From Angelakisella massiliensis (GTDB taxonomy: Bacteria > Bacillota > Clostridia > Oscillospirales > Ruminococcaceae), in contig NZ_LT629944.1 in NCBI RefSeq assembly GCF_900104675.1, positions 372,001 through 436,000 on the forward strand: a DNA stretch of 64,000 bases, given 5' to 3'. The position numbers and the translations under genes are program-made. Under the pieces are notes generated by a model. The model was not told the origin of the DNA. It saw nothing but the letters and a program-made list of their open reading frames with translations, and searched no databases. Within the stretch, counting starts at the first letter, position 1; every line of letters begins with the position of its first letter. Shown in pieces: positions 49,942 to 59,429 of the stretch.

Positions 49942-51351
49942 ATGAAACCCAAAAAGCTGATTGCAATTTTGGCCGCGCTGAGTATGGTATCAGGGCTGCT
50001 GCTTTCTGTGGGATGTTCCTCCGGCACGGAGAGTTCCTCCTCCGGGAGCGCTCCCGCCTCCGGAAGCGTTTCCGCCACAGGCGAAGCCTCCGGGGACGCG
50101 GACAAGCCCTATGCAGGCACCACCATCCACGTTCTGCTTAACACCCATGAATACTACGACATTGCCGATACATACATTCCCGAGTTTGAGGAAGCCACCG
50201 GTATCGATGTAGTTATGGAGCATGTGGAGCGTGTTTCTCTGGCTACCAAGCAGGAAATGGAACTGGGAGCCCATACCGGCGCCTATGACATCATGCTCAT
50301 CGACCCCAGCAAGGCCACAAGATATTATGAAGCCGGCTGGGTGGAGCCATTGGGAGAGTGGATCGCTTCTGAGGACCCCGCCATCACCGACCCGGATTTT
50401 GACATCAACGACTATATCTCCGCCTATACCGATCTGCTGACCGTGGACGGCAATCTGTGCGGCTTGCCGGCGGTGGGCGAAACAACTATGCTTTTCTATC
50501 GGAAAGACCTGTTTGAGCAGGCTGGAATCGACAAGGTCCCTGAGACCTGGGACGAAGTGGAGCAGGCTTGCATCAAGCTGAAGGCTCTGGACGTTGACGC
50601 CATCGGTTTGAGAGCAAGAGCGGGCGAAGGTCTTAACTGCTACATCTGGCCTTCTTTCCTCTATGCTTACGGCGGCAGCTATGTGGACGAAAACGGCTAT
50701 CCTGTTCTCAACAGTCCTGAGGCCGTGGCAGCTACCCAGAAGTTCGCTGATATGATCAATAATTATGGTCCTGTGGGCGGCAGCGACATGACCCACGCTG
50801 AGCATATCACCTCTTTCCAGCAAGGAAATCTGGCTATGTTCTATGATGCCTCTGTTTTCAACAACAACTTCTCTGATCCTGAGCTTTCCAAGGTCACCGA
50901 TGTGTGGATGGCCGCCCCCGCCCCCATGGGTTCCAACGGACAAGGCGCCTCCGCTGCCGCCACCCATGCTCTGATGCTGGTCAAAGACAGCAAAAACAAG
51001 GAAGCTGCCTGGCAGTTTATGCAGTGGTACACCGGCAAAGATCTTCAGAGACGGGTTGCCCTGGACAGCAAGACCTTCGGCGCTGTTGTTCATCAGTCTG
51101 TAATGGATGATCCCGAGTATCTGGAAATCTTCGGCGGACACAACTGGGTGGAATCTTTCCATAAATCTCTGGAGCGGATGCGTCCCGACTACCGCTTGGT
51201 TTCTTATGCTGAATGGCCTTACATCGGCGACCGGATCGGCAGAGCCATCCAGGATACAATCACCGGAATCGGTACAGCCCAGGAAAACATGGATGCCCTC
51301 AATGAAGAACTGACACAGTTTTTTATTGAAAACGGCTATGTAAAGCAATAA
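49942..51351 (+). CDS. Solute-binding lipoprotein of an ABC importer (CUT1 type)
   Basis: A 469-residue binding lipoprotein. A signal peptide with lipobox (LLSVGC, Cys near 25) is followed by a Ser/Gly linker and a family 1 solute-binding fold: YDIMLIDPSKA, GLPAVGETTMLFYRKDLFEQAG, FQQGNLAMFYD, and a late NKEAAWQFMQW. The substrate is unknown; in context a glycerophosphodiester or a polyol is plausible. It starts 236 bases after the phosphodiesterase, behind a GGAAAG site, and heads the two permease genes. Confidence 0.9.
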   Translation: MKPKKLIAILAALSMVSGLLLSVGCSSGTESSSSGSAPASGSVSATGEASGDADKPYAGTTIHVLLNTHEYYDIADTYIPEFEEATGIDVVMEHVERVSLATKQEMELGAHTGAYDIMLIDPSKATRYYEAGWVEPLGEWIASEDPAITDPDFDINDYISAYTDLLTVDGNLCGLPAVGETTMLFYRKDLFEQAGIDKVPETWDEVEQACIKLKALDVDAIGLRARAGEGLNCYIWPSFLYAYGGSYVDENGYPVLNSPEAVAATQKFADMINNYGPVGGSDMTHAEHITSFQQGNLAMFYDASVFNNNFSDPELSKVTDVWMAAPAPMGSNGQGASAAATHALMLVKDSKNKEAAWQFMQWYTGKDLQRRVALDSKTFGAVVHQSVMDDPEYLEIFGGHNWVESFHKSLERMRPDYRLVSYAEWPYIGDRIGRAIQDTITGIGTAQENMDALNEELTQFFIENGYVKQ

Positions 51352-51432
51352 GCATCCCACAGCTTGTGATCATGACATTTATCCGGCTTGCGTCCCTGTG
51401 GCGCAAGCCGGACTGCTTAAAAGGAGGAAACC

Positions 51433-52308
51433 ATGCAAAGTAAGATCGCGCAGAAGCGGACGCTGATACTCATGCTGGTACCATGCCTGGTAATTCTTTG
51501 CGTCATCATCATCATTCCCCTGATAAACCTGTTTGTCTACAGCTTTTATGACTACAAGCTGTCCAATCCCAACGGGATGGAGTTTATTGGATGGAAAAAT
51601 TACAGCAAGGTCATCAAAGACAAGGAGTTTCTCAACTCGCTGATTGTTACGGGAAAATATGTGTTTGGCGTGCTCATCACACAGATTCCCATGGGGCTTT
51701 TATTTGTGGAGGTCCTCAGTCACATCAAAAAGGGCTCCGGCCTGATCAAATCACTTATCATGCCTCCTATGGTGGTGCCCGGCGTTGTGGCCGCGGTGAT
51801 TTGGCGGCTGATGTATCATCCTTCCACAGGTCTGATCAACTATTTTTTAGGAGTTTTCGGCATTGAACACGCATGGCTGGCAGACCCCAAAACCACTTTG
51901 GCCAGCCTGATCGTGGTGGATTTCTGGCAAAACACCCCCTTTGTGATTTTGATGATGCTGGCAGGGCGGTCCGCCATATCGGACGACCTGTATGAGGCGG
52001 GGAAAATTGACGGCGCCAACGGCTGGCAGCTGTTCCGGCATATCACCCTTCCCCTGCTGCGGGGCAGCCTGATGATCTGCATCCTGTTCCGGATTATCGA
52101 CTCCCTGAAGGGATTCGCTCATATCAGCCTGATGACAGCCGGCGGCCCGGGAAATGTTTCCACCACCATCAATTACTACGCCTACCGCATGGCCTTCACC
52201 TATACAGATATCGGCTACTCCTCCACTCTGGGTGTGTTTATGCTGCTGATGACGACCCTTTTGGCTGTGGTATTGCTGAAGATTTTTAACAAGGGGGCTT
52301 CCAATTGA
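51433..52308 (+). CDS. ABC importer permease (MalF type, UgpA-like)
   Basis: A 291-residue permease with six predicted helices and an EAA loop (YEAGKIDGANGWQLFRHITLPLLRG). It pairs with the next gene, whose TTG start overlaps its stop by four bases. The ATG has an AAAAGGAGG site. Confidence 0.92.
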   Translation: MQSKIAQKRTLILMLVPCLVILCVIIIIPLINLFVYSFYDYKLSNPNGMEFIGWKNYSKVIKDKEFLNSLIVTGKYVFGVLITQIPMGLLFVEVLSHIKKGSGLIKSLIMPPMVVPGVVAAVIWRLMYHPSTGLINYFLGVFGIEHAWLADPKTTLASLIVVDFWQNTPFVILMMLAGRSAISDDLYEAGKIDGANGWQLFRHITLPLLRGSLMICILFRIIDSLKGFAHISLMTAGGPGNVSTTINYYAYRMAFTYTDIGYSSTLGVFMLLMTTLLAVVLLKIFNKGASN

Positions 52309-53141
52309 ATCGCTCGTTATTCAAACGATATCTTTCCAAAATTGGTTGTTATGCCGTCACTGTCGCGCTGATCATTTTCTTTCTGTTTCCCATCTATTAC
52401 ATCGTCACTATGGCTTTCAAAGTTGATGTGGATGCCATGGCATATCCGCCCAAATGGATTTTTACACCGACATTGAAAAACTTTGTGGAAATTTTTCAGG
52501 ACGGCGCTCTGATAAAGAGCCTCATCAACAGCGTCATTGTCAGTTCCGCCTGTGTACTGGTGGGGCTGGCGGCAGGTACACCAGCGGCTTATGCCCTGTC
52601 CCGTCTTAAATGCAGATGGGTTTCCAGTGTCATGTTTTTTATCCTGGCCGCCCGTTTGATTCCCCCTATGAGCATGCTGCTGCCGATTTTCAGCCTCTTT
52701 GTAAAGCTCAATCTGGTCGACACTCACCTGGGACTGATTCTTTTGAACCTCACCTTTGTTCTTCCGCTCAATGTCTGGATGCAGAAAAGCTTTTTTGACG
52801 AGGTGCCCAGAGAGATGGAAGAAGCGGCGGAAATCGATGGATGTACGGTGATACAGGCATTTGTTCTGGTCGTTCTTCCTCTGATCGCCCAAGCACTGGT
52901 AGCAACCGCCATTTTCTCATGGATACAGGCATGGAACGAGTATCTCTTCGCGCTGACAGTAACCCGCTCCAACGCCAGAACAATCATTGTCGCGGTCAAT
53001 AACTACATCAATTTTGAGCAGATGCAATGGGGAAAGATCGCCGCTACCTCTGTGATCATCAGTTTGCCGGTGATGGTGTTCAGCTTCTTTGTCAGAAAAT
53101 ACCTGATCAGCGGACTTTCCGCCGGCGGCGTGAAGGCCTGA
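52305..53141 (+). CDS. ABC importer permease (MalG type, UgpE-like)
   Basis: A 278-residue permease with six predicted helices, an EAA loop (MEEAAEIDGCTVIQAFVLVVLPLI) and a MalG-like end (YLISGLSAGGVKA). It starts at TTG 52305 overlapping the previous stop (TTGA), with AAGGGGG upstream. No ATPase gene is present in the operon, so a shared one is expected. Confidence 0.92.
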   Translation: MNRSLFKRYLSKIGCYAVTVALIIFFLFPIYYIVTMAFKVDVDAMAYPPKWIFTPTLKNFVEIFQDGALIKSLINSVIVSSACVLVGLAAGTPAAYALSRLKCRWVSSVMFFILAARLIPPMSMLLPIFSLFVKLNLVDTHLGLILLNLTFVLPLNVWMQKSFFDEVPREMEEAAEIDGCTVIQAFVLVVLPLIAQALVATAIFSWIQAWNEYLFALTVTRSNARTIIVAVNNYINFEQMQWGKIAATSVIISLPVMVFSFFVRKYLISGLSAGGVKA

Positions 53142-53214
53142 GACGAAAATCGACATGGGGCAAGGTCAAATGGCCCCCCATCATCAAGGAAGATTGCTTG
53201 CACAAGGAGAAAAT

Positions 53215-53892
53215 ATGAACACATACAAGTTCGATACTCATGTCCACACCTGTGACACCAGCCGCTGTGGAGTCCTTTCCGCTGTGGAGGTCGCCAGGCT
53301 GTACAAAAATGCCGGATATGACGGTATCATCATTACCGATCACTATCACCAGGAATATTTTGACTCTCTGGGAGAAGTGGATTGGGAAACAAAAGCGGAG
53401 GCCTTTCTGAAAGGATACCGTGCCGCCCGGGATGAGGGAGCAAGGGTTGGTCTCAAAGTCCTGCTGGGAATGGAAATACGGTTTCCTGAAAGCAACAACG
53501 ACTACCTGATTTTCGGCATTGATGAATCCTACATACAGCGGCAAGAGGCGCTATACCGGCTGGACCTGTCCGATTTCCGGAAAAAGACCAAGGCGGACGG
53601 CGTCACCATTGTCCAGGCTCACCCCTGCAGAGAAGGGCTCACCCTGGCCGATCCATTGCTTCTTGATGGAGTAGAGGTATATAATGGAAACGCCCGACAT
53701 GATTCTCACAACTCCCTGGCCCGGGCTTTTGCCGAAAAGTACGGCTTGAAGATGACGTCCGGTTCCGACCTGCATGAACGGGAGGACCTGGGCAGGGGCG
53801 GCGTTTTGCTGCCTCAAATGCCGGAAACCTCCGCAGACTTTGCCGCCATGCTGCAAAGCGGAAGCATCCTTCAGCTGTTCCAAACCCAGTAA
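53215..53892 (+). CDS. PHP-domain phosphoesterase
   Basis: A 225-residue metal-dependent phosphoesterase of the PHP family. The metal ligands are visible as DTHVHTCDTS at the start, IITDHYH, the Glu in LGMEIRF, then VQAHPCREG and the late GSDLHERED. PHP proteins remove phosphate from small molecules or nucleotides. It lies in the operon between the importer and the dehydrogenase, so it may dephosphorylate the product of the phosphodiesterase. The frame starts at 53155, but ATG 53215 has an AAGGAG site and gives the proper N-terminus. Confidence 0.85.
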   Translation: MNTYKFDTHVHTCDTSRCGVLSAVEVARLYKNAGYDGIIITDHYHQEYFDSLGEVDWETKAEAFLKGYRAARDEGARVGLKVLLGMEIRFPESNNDYLIFGIDESYIQRQEALYRLDLSDFRKKTKADGVTIVQAHPCREGLTLADPLLLDGVEVYNGNARHDSHNSLARAFAEKYGLKMTSGSDLHEREDLGRGGVLLPQMPETSADFAAMLQSGSILQLFQTQ

Positions 53893-53934
53893 GTACCCGA
53901 TGAAAAGTGTGATAAAGAAAGGAATGGTCCTTTT

Positions 53935-54963
53935 ATGAAAAAAATGTTTTTTATGGGGGAAGAAAAGTTTCAGCTTCAACAGGTGCCTATGCCGGTACCT
54001 GGTCCTGATGAGCTGTTGGTACGCAATGCCGCCTGCGGTGTATGCGGTACGGATATACACATCTTTCATGGAGAACCAGGATCGGCCGAGGTGGTTCCTC
54101 CGGTGGTACTGGGCCACGAATACTCCGGTGTGGTGGAAGAAACGGGCAAAAATGTCACCGGTTTCAAAAAAGGGGATCACATTACCGTTGACCCCAACAT
54201 CTACTGTGGTGTGTGCCGTTTTTGCAGAGGCGGCAAAAAGCAGATGTGCGAAAGCATGGAGGCTATCGGCGTCACCAGAGACGGAGGCTTTGCTGAATAC
54301 AGCGTGATTCCCGCCTCCCAGGCTTTTCTGCTGAACAAAGACCTTGATCTGGAAGCCGGAGCAATGGCAGAACCTCTGGCCTGCTGCATCCACGGCATCG
54401 ACCTGGCAAACATCCGCGCCGGCGACACGGTTCTGGTCATTGGCGGCGGAGCCATCGGCTTGCTGATGGTACAGCTGGCAAAACTGTCGGGCGCATCAAA
54501 GGTCCTTCTCAGCGAGCCGGTGGCTTTTCGCCGTCAGTTGGGAGAACAACTGGGAGCGGACGCCAGCTTTGATCCTATTTCAAAGAATCCGGCGGAGGAG
54601 ATTCAGCGTCTTACCGGTTTGCAGGGTGCAGATGTTGTTATTGAGTGCGTAGGAAAAACAGCCGCCACCAAACAAGCTTTTGAAACTGCGGCAAAGGGCG
54701 CCACTGTGCTGCTGTTCAGTGTCCCTTCTGTGGAAGCCACCTACCAGCTGCCTCTTTTTGAGGTCTTTAAAAAAGAACTGGTTATTAAAGGCTCCTTTGT
54801 CAATCCTGATACACACGCCCGGGCAGTGGAACTGCTTAACAGCGGAAAGGTCCAGGTAAAGCCCCTGTTCACCCACCGCTTCCCTCTGGAAGAAGTGGAA
54901 AAAGCCATTGAGATGCAGCAAAGCGCCGAGTCTGTAAAAGTGCTGGTTATCCCCCACTGCTGA
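53935..54963 (+). CDS. Zinc-dependent alcohol/polyol dehydrogenase
   Basis: A 342-residue medium-chain dehydrogenase of the sorbitol/threonine dehydrogenase group. Catalytic zinc ligands are in CGVCGTDIH and GHEYSGVVEE, the structural zinc Cys set is CGVCRFCRGGKKQMC, and the NAD-binding motif is VLVIGGGAIGLLMVQ. It oxidises a secondary alcohol or polyol; the specific one is unknown. It is the last gene of the operon, 42 bases after the PHP gene. Together the four enzyme steps suggest uptake and breakdown of a phosphorylated polyol ester. Confidence 0.9.
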   Translation: MKKMFFMGEEKFQLQQVPMPVPGPDELLVRNAACGVCGTDIHIFHGEPGSAEVVPPVVLGHEYSGVVEETGKNVTGFKKGDHITVDPNIYCGVCRFCRGGKKQMCESMEAIGVTRDGGFAEYSVIPASQAFLLNKDLDLEAGAMAEPLACCIHGIDLANIRAGDTVLVIGGGAIGLLMVQLAKLSGASKVLLSEPVAFRRQLGEQLGADASFDPISKNPAEEIQRLTGLQGADVVIECVGKTAATKQAFETAAKGATVLLFSVPSVEATYQLPLFEVFKKELVIKGSFVNPDTHARAVELLNSGKVQVKPLFTHRFPLEEVEKAIEMQQSAESVKVLVIPHC

Positions 54964-55169
54964 GCCGCCGCTCAAAGGAAAGGAGCTGTCTTTCTGTCTC
55001 TGCCGGCGCAGGAAACCGTACCAGGAGGGAAAGCTTTACCTGGAGCCCTGGCTTTCAGACAGCTGGCGCAGCTCACCAAAGATGCCTGGATATCTGCATG
55101 ATCCTTTTGTCTCAAAATTACTGAATCCCAAGCCTGTGACCGCTGTGATTCAGGCTTGAAGGCGGATAC

Positions 55170-55217
55170 AAGTTTAAAGGGCGCTCCCATATGCCAGTGG
55201 GAGTGCCCTTTAAGTTT
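55170..55217. terminator. Terminator at the end of the dehydrogenase operon
   Basis: A 20-bp stem with a single wobble/mismatch (55170-55189 with 55198-55217). It is A/T-rich at the outer ends, so it can act in both directions. The remaining stretch to 55473 has no gene seen. Confidence 0.75.
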
Positions 55218-55473
55218 GTTCAGCCCTGAATCTTGCGCCGGAACCTCAGCTTTTGTATGAAACCTGGCTGACGGTCCTTTGAAATTTTTTCTTCATACCC
55301 ACGTCTCCCCTTCCCGTACTTTCTCCTCAGACATGGGTAATGCTTTTACTCCTGTGCAGGGAAGGATATCCCAACATACTCCTTCAAAACCGGGAAAACG
55401 CAGCTGGTCAAAGAGACACTGAGCCTTTGTCAGTGGGAAAGCCCCTGTGATGTCGAGAGATTTCCCGTTCCCA

Positions 55474-56403
55474 TCACAGATTCACAAAAAGCTTTTCGTC
55501 CAGAGCATGATGGGCGGGCAGCTGATGAACGATCTCCAAAAAACGCTTCATATATCCTGTCAGGTAGATGCCCTTTTTGTAGCAGACAAAAAAGTTCCGG
55601 TATATATCCACATTTTTCAGCGGATATACGTTGTAAAAATACACACCGTTGAGGTCCGCGTAGTCATCGGGACACAGCATGACCGTCCTGCTGTAAGCAA
55701 CGGTGTTTTTACACACCTCAATATTATCGATCTCAAAGGCCACTTTTGGGGCCAGCCCCTTGGACAAAAAGATGGCGTCCTGTGTGGCACGGATTCCATG
55801 GCCCTTTTTGCAGCTGACAAAAACCTCGTTTTGGGCTTCTTCGATGTCAACAGGGGTGCCGAAGGCAAATCTCTTTGCGATCTCACATTCTTTGTTGGCC
55901 AGCAGCACTACCCGCTCCTCCTTGATCAGCTCATAGGTCAGGGCGGGATTTTGGGGCGTGGTGGCCAGAAAAGCGAAGTCAATATTATTTTCCAAAATGC
56001 TTTTTTCCAGGTCTCCGGAACCACACTCGTGGAAATCCAGCTGCACCTGAGGATATTCCCTGGAAAAAGCGCCGTACAAGTAGGGAACGATTTTAGCCGC
56101 CCGCTGTATGGGGATGCCGATATGGATGCATCCCCGCTTTTTTTCCTGAAGCTCCTGGATCTCCCGGTCCAGATTTTCGGTGATCTGGGCGATTTGCTGG
56201 GCTGCCCTGATGTACAGCTCCCCCGCAGGAGTCAGGGTCAGCGGCACGGTGGTACGGTCAAAAATGGGCATTCCCAGGCTGTGCTCCGCTGATTTTACGA
56301 TCTGGCTGAGAGAAGGCTGACTGAGGTACAGCTTTTTTGCCGCGGCTGTAAAGCTGCCTTCCTTCAGGATGGTCATAATATATTCCGCGTGTCTGCTGTT
56401 CAT
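55474..56403 (-). CDS. LysR-family regulator, likely of the citrate lyase operon
   Basis: A 309-residue LysR protein. The N-terminal helix-turn-helix (EGSFTAAAKKLYLSQPSLSQIVKSAEHSLG) is followed by a periplasmic-binding-like effector domain. The start is ATG 56403; a GTG two codons earlier is less likely given the AAAGGA site. It is divergent from citF-citD-citE with a palindromic site between, the usual arrangement for a LysR activator of that operon. The effector could be citrate or another tricarboxylate. Confidence 0.88.
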   Translation of the reverse strand: MNSRHAEYIMTILKEGSFTAAAKKLYLSQPSLSQIVKSAEHSLGMPIFDRTTVPLTLTPAGELYIRAAQQIAQITENLDREIQELQEKKRGCIHIGIPIQRAAKIVPYLYGAFSREYPQVQLDFHECGSGDLEKSILENNIDFAFLATTPQNPALTYELIKEERVVLLANKECEIAKRFAFGTPVDIEEAQNEVFVSCKKGHGIRATQDAIFLSKGLAPKVAFEIDNIEVCKNTVAYSRTVMLCPDDYADLNGVYFYNVYPLKNVDIYRNFFVCYKKGIYLTGYMKRFLEIVHQLPAHHALDEKLFVNL

Positions 56404-56433
56404 AATCACCCATCCTTTTTCTATAATAAAATG

Positions 56434-56449
56434 CCTATCTGCCCATAGG
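56434..56449. promoter_or_regulatory. LysR-type operator candidate
   Basis: CCTAT-N6-ATAGG, a T-N11-A type palindrome between the divergent lysR and citF genes, 31 bases before lysR. Confidence 0.6.
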
Positions 56450-56551
56450 AAATTATGTAATTGCGAACATATTTTGCTTTATGATACCATAGATTTATAA
56501 GATTTGCATACTTTTCTTTACCGGAAACGACAAAAAGGAGGAATGCGTTTT

Positions 56552-58108
56552 ATGATCAATCGCGCAGGCAGGGAAATTCCAGATGAACTGCTGGAAAAGT
56601 ACGGCAAAGAAGGCTATCAGGGTATGAACTACAGGGACAGCAGCTCTTACAAAAAAGCAGCTCCTGTGGTGCGGGCTACCGTTGACCCCAAGCGTTCCAA
56701 GATGGTTTCTTCCATTCGGGAAGCGTTGGAAAAGTGCGGTATCCGGGACGGCATGACACTGTCGTTCCATCATCATTTCCGGGACGGGGACTATATCGTA
56801 AACATGGTGATGGAGGAGGTTGCCGCCATGGGCATCCAGGATATCACCATCTGCGCCAGTTCCCTGGGGGCTGCTCATGACCCGGTAGCGGATATGATCG
56901 AGGAAGGAATTGTCACCGGTATCCAGTCCTCCGGCGTTCGGGGACGGATCGGAGAGGCTATTTCCTATGGCAAGCTGAAAACACCCGCTATCATCCGCTC
57001 CCATGGCGGCCGTGTCCGGGCCATTGAGGAGGGAGACGTTCATATTGATATCGCTTTTATCGGCGCTCCCACCAGCGATGAGTACGGCAATGCCAGAGGA
57101 GTGGGGGGAAAGAGCGACTGCGGTGTTCTCTCCTACTCCATGGTGGATGCCCAGTACGCGGATAAAGTGGTGGTGATCACCGACTGTCTGGTGCCCTTCC
57201 CCAATATGCCCGCCAGCATCTCCATGGTGGATGTGGATTATGTCTGCGTGGTGGACGCCATTGGCAATCCCGCCAAAATCGTCAGCAACGTCATCCGGAT
57301 GACCAAGGACGTTCGAGAGCAGATGATGGCGGAGTACTGCACTCAATTGATTGCTGAGTCTCCTTATTTCAAGGACGGCTTTTCCTTCCAGACCGGCGCT
57401 GGAGGCGCTTCCCTGGCTGTGAACATGATGCTCCGCCCCATCCTGGAAGAAAAGGGAATCACCATGAGCTTTGCCATCGGCGGCATCACAAAGCCTATGT
57501 GTGATCTGCTGGATGACGGCTTTGTCAAGTGCATCGTGGATGCCCAGGCCTTTGATATGGGCTCTATCGAATCCATCAAGCACAATCCCAATCACTATGA
57601 AATTTCCACCTCCCAGTACGCCAACCCCATGAACAAGGGCGCTTTTGTCAACAAACTGGATTTTGTAATCCTGGGCGCGTTGGAAGTGGATGTGGACTTT
57701 AACTGCAATGTAGTGGTGGGCTCCGATGGAATCGTTCGGGGCGCCCCGGGCGGACATCCTGATACGGCTGCCGGTTCCAAATGCTCCATTATCGTAGCGC
57801 CACTGGTTCGGGGCAGAATTCCCACCATCTGCACCAGATGCACCTCCGTAACCACCCCTGGCGAGGCAGTGGACATCGTGGTGACCGAATACGGCATCGC
57901 CATCAATCCCCTCCGCGCCGATCTGCTGGAAGCCTACAAGGACTCCAGTCTCCCCATCCGCACCATTGAAGAGCTGAGGGACGAGGCATACAGAATCACC
58001 GGCGCTCCCCGTCCCATTGAATTTGAGGACCAGATCGTAGGGATCATTGAGAGCAGAGACGGAACGATCATGGACGTCATCCGCAAGATCAAAGAAGTTA
58101 CCATATAA
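56552..58108 (+). CDS. citF: Citrate lyase alpha subunit (citrate:acetyl-ACP transferase)
   Basis: A 518-residue subunit. It swaps acetyl for citrate on the acyl carrier protein before cleavage. Recognisable parts are the start MINRAGREIPDELLEKYGKEG, FHHHFRDGDYIVNMVMEE, GIVTGIQSSGVRG, and VRGAPGGHPDTAAGSKCSIIV and RCTSVTTPGEAVDIVVTEYG near the end. The ATG 56552 is ten bases behind AAAAAGGAGG. It is the first gene here, whereas citF usually follows citD and citE. Confidence 0.95.
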   Translation: MINRAGREIPDELLEKYGKEGYQGMNYRDSSSYKKAAPVVRATVDPKRSKMVSSIREALEKCGIRDGMTLSFHHHFRDGDYIVNMVMEEVAAMGIQDITICASSLGAAHDPVADMIEEGIVTGIQSSGVRGRIGEAISYGKLKTPAIIRSHGGRVRAIEEGDVHIDIAFIGAPTSDEYGNARGVGGKSDCGVLSYSMVDAQYADKVVVITDCLVPFPNMPASISMVDVDYVCVVDAIGNPAKIVSNVIRMTKDVREQMMAEYCTQLIAESPYFKDGFSFQTGAGGASLAVNMMLRPILEEKGITMSFAIGGITKPMCDLLDDGFVKCIVDAQAFDMGSIESIKHNPNHYEISTSQYANPMNKGAFVNKLDFVILGALEVDVDFNCNVVVGSDGIVRGAPGGHPDTAAGSKCSIIVAPLVRGRIPTICTRCTSVTTPGEAVDIVVTEYGIAINPLRADLLEAYKDSSLPIRTIEELRDEAYRITGAPRPIEFEDQIVGIIESRDGTIMDVIRKIKEVTI

Positions 58109-58128
58109 GGTACCAGGGGGGAATGAAA

Positions 58129-58428
58129 ATGGAAATTAAAAAATCAGCCATTGCCGGAACTCTGGAATCCAGCGATGCCCAGGTTGTTGTGGACCCCGGC
58201 GAAAACGGCATTGAGCTTACCATTCAAAGCAGCGTAATCAATCAGTTCGGGCCCCAGATCAAGGCGGTGGTCCTGGAGACACTCCAGCGCCTTGGGGTCA
58301 CTTCCGGAAAAATCGCCATTGTGGATCGGGGCGCTCTGGACTGCACCATCAAGGCCAGGGTGGAATGTGCCGTCTATCGTTCCAATGACCAGGTGGACAA
58401 TCTTCCGTGGGGAGGTGCGATTCAATGA
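58129..58428 (+). CDS. citD: Citrate lyase acyl carrier protein (gamma subunit)
   Basis: A 99-residue carrier protein with the start MEIKKSAIAGTLESSD; Ser14 in this motif carries the phosphoribosyl-dephospho-CoA prosthetic group. The rest matches CitD (IAIVDRGALDCTIKARVECAVYR). The ATG at 58129 has GGGGG seven bases upstream; an ATG at 58123 is less likely. The stop overlaps citE. The enzymes that make and attach the prosthetic group (CitG, CitX) and the ligase CitC are not in the window. Confidence 0.93.
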   Translation: MEIKKSAIAGTLESSDAQVVVDPGENGIELTIQSSVINQFGPQIKAVVLETLQRLGVTSGKIAIVDRGALDCTIKARVECAVYRSNDQVDNLPWGGAIQ

Positions 58429-59315
58429 TGCATCCCAACAAAAAGCGGCTGCGCCGCTCCATGATGTTTCTCAACTGCCAGAAACCCAGCCTGATCAAAG
58501 ATCCCTATATCTATAAGCCGGATTCCATCATGCTGGACCTGGAGGACGCTGTGGCGGAAAACCAAAAGGATTCTGCCAGATATTCCCTTTATCACGCCTT
58601 GAAGGAAATTGATTACCGGGGCGTAGAGCGGGTGGTGCGTATCAATGGTTTGGATACGCCTCATTGGAAGGAAGATATTCGGGTCTGTGTGGCAGGGGGA
58701 GCGGATGTAATCCGTATCGCCAAGACGGAATCCGCCCGTGATGTACACACAGTGGAAGAGGCCGTACTGGCGGCGGAAAAGGAATTCGGCCGTCCTGAGG
58801 GCAGCACCCTGCTGATGGCGGCTCTGGAATCCTGCCGCGGCGTGCTCCGGGCTTTGGAGGTTTGTGAATCTTCTCCCCGGCTGATTGGTATCGCTCTTTC
58901 AGGGGGAGATTACACCAAGGATCTGCAAACATCTATTTCCGGTACCGGAGTGGAACTGATGGGCGCCCGGCAGCAGATTGTCATGGCCGCCAGAGCAGCG
59001 GGCGTGCAGTGCTGGGACACTGTATTTACCAACCTGGATGATATGGAGGGCTTCCGGAAGGAGACCCAGATGATCAAAATCATGGGCTTTGATGGTAAAT
59101 CACTGGTCAATCCCCGTCAGATCCGGGTGGTGCATGAGATCTTCACCCCCACGGAAAAGGAGATCATCTTTGCCGAGAAGGTGGTTCGGGAGATCGACGA
59201 GAAAAAAGCCATGGGCATTGGCGTCTTTACTGTAGACGGTAAAATGATCGATATCGCCTTTTACGATGGAGCCAAGCGCACCCTGGATTTGGCCAAAGCA
59301 GCCGGCCTGAGATAA
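58425..59315 (+). CDS. citE: Citrate lyase beta subunit (citryl-ACP lyase)
   Basis: A 296-residue TIM-barrel lyase that splits citryl-ACP to oxaloacetate and acetyl-ACP. Motifs: SIMLDLEDAVAENQKDSAR, VVRINGLDTPHWKED, RIAKTESARDV, and FDGKSLVNPRQIRVVHEIFTP. It starts with ATG overlapping the citD stop (ATGATG; start 58425 or 58428) behind GGGGAGG. It completes the citF-citD-citE set. Confidence 0.94.
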   Translation: MMHPNKKRLRRSMMFLNCQKPSLIKDPYIYKPDSIMLDLEDAVAENQKDSARYSLYHALKEIDYRGVERVVRINGLDTPHWKEDIRVCVAGGADVIRIAKTESARDVHTVEEAVLAAEKEFGRPEGSTLLMAALESCRGVLRALEVCESSPRLIGIALSGGDYTKDLQTSISGTGVELMGARQQIVMAARAAGVQCWDTVFTNLDDMEGFRKETQMIKIMGFDGKSLVNPRQIRVVHEIFTPTEKEIIFAEKVVREIDEKKAMGIGVFTVDGKMIDIAFYDGAKRTLDLAKAAGLR

Positions 59316-59372
59316 AGAGCCCATACTGTTTGGGGATTCTATTGCGTTTTGAAATCTGATTAACAGCAAAAA

Positions 59373-59428
59373 GTTTGTGCCGCCGGGCAGCCCTTTTTGG
59401 GAGAACCGGCGGCACAAACTCTTTTTTT
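59373..59428 (+). terminator. Terminator after citE
   Basis: A perfect 14-bp stem (59373-59386 with 59406-59419) followed by TCTTTTTTTAT. It ends the citF-D-E transcript and separates the symporter gene. Confidence 0.88.
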
Positions 59429-59429
59429 A

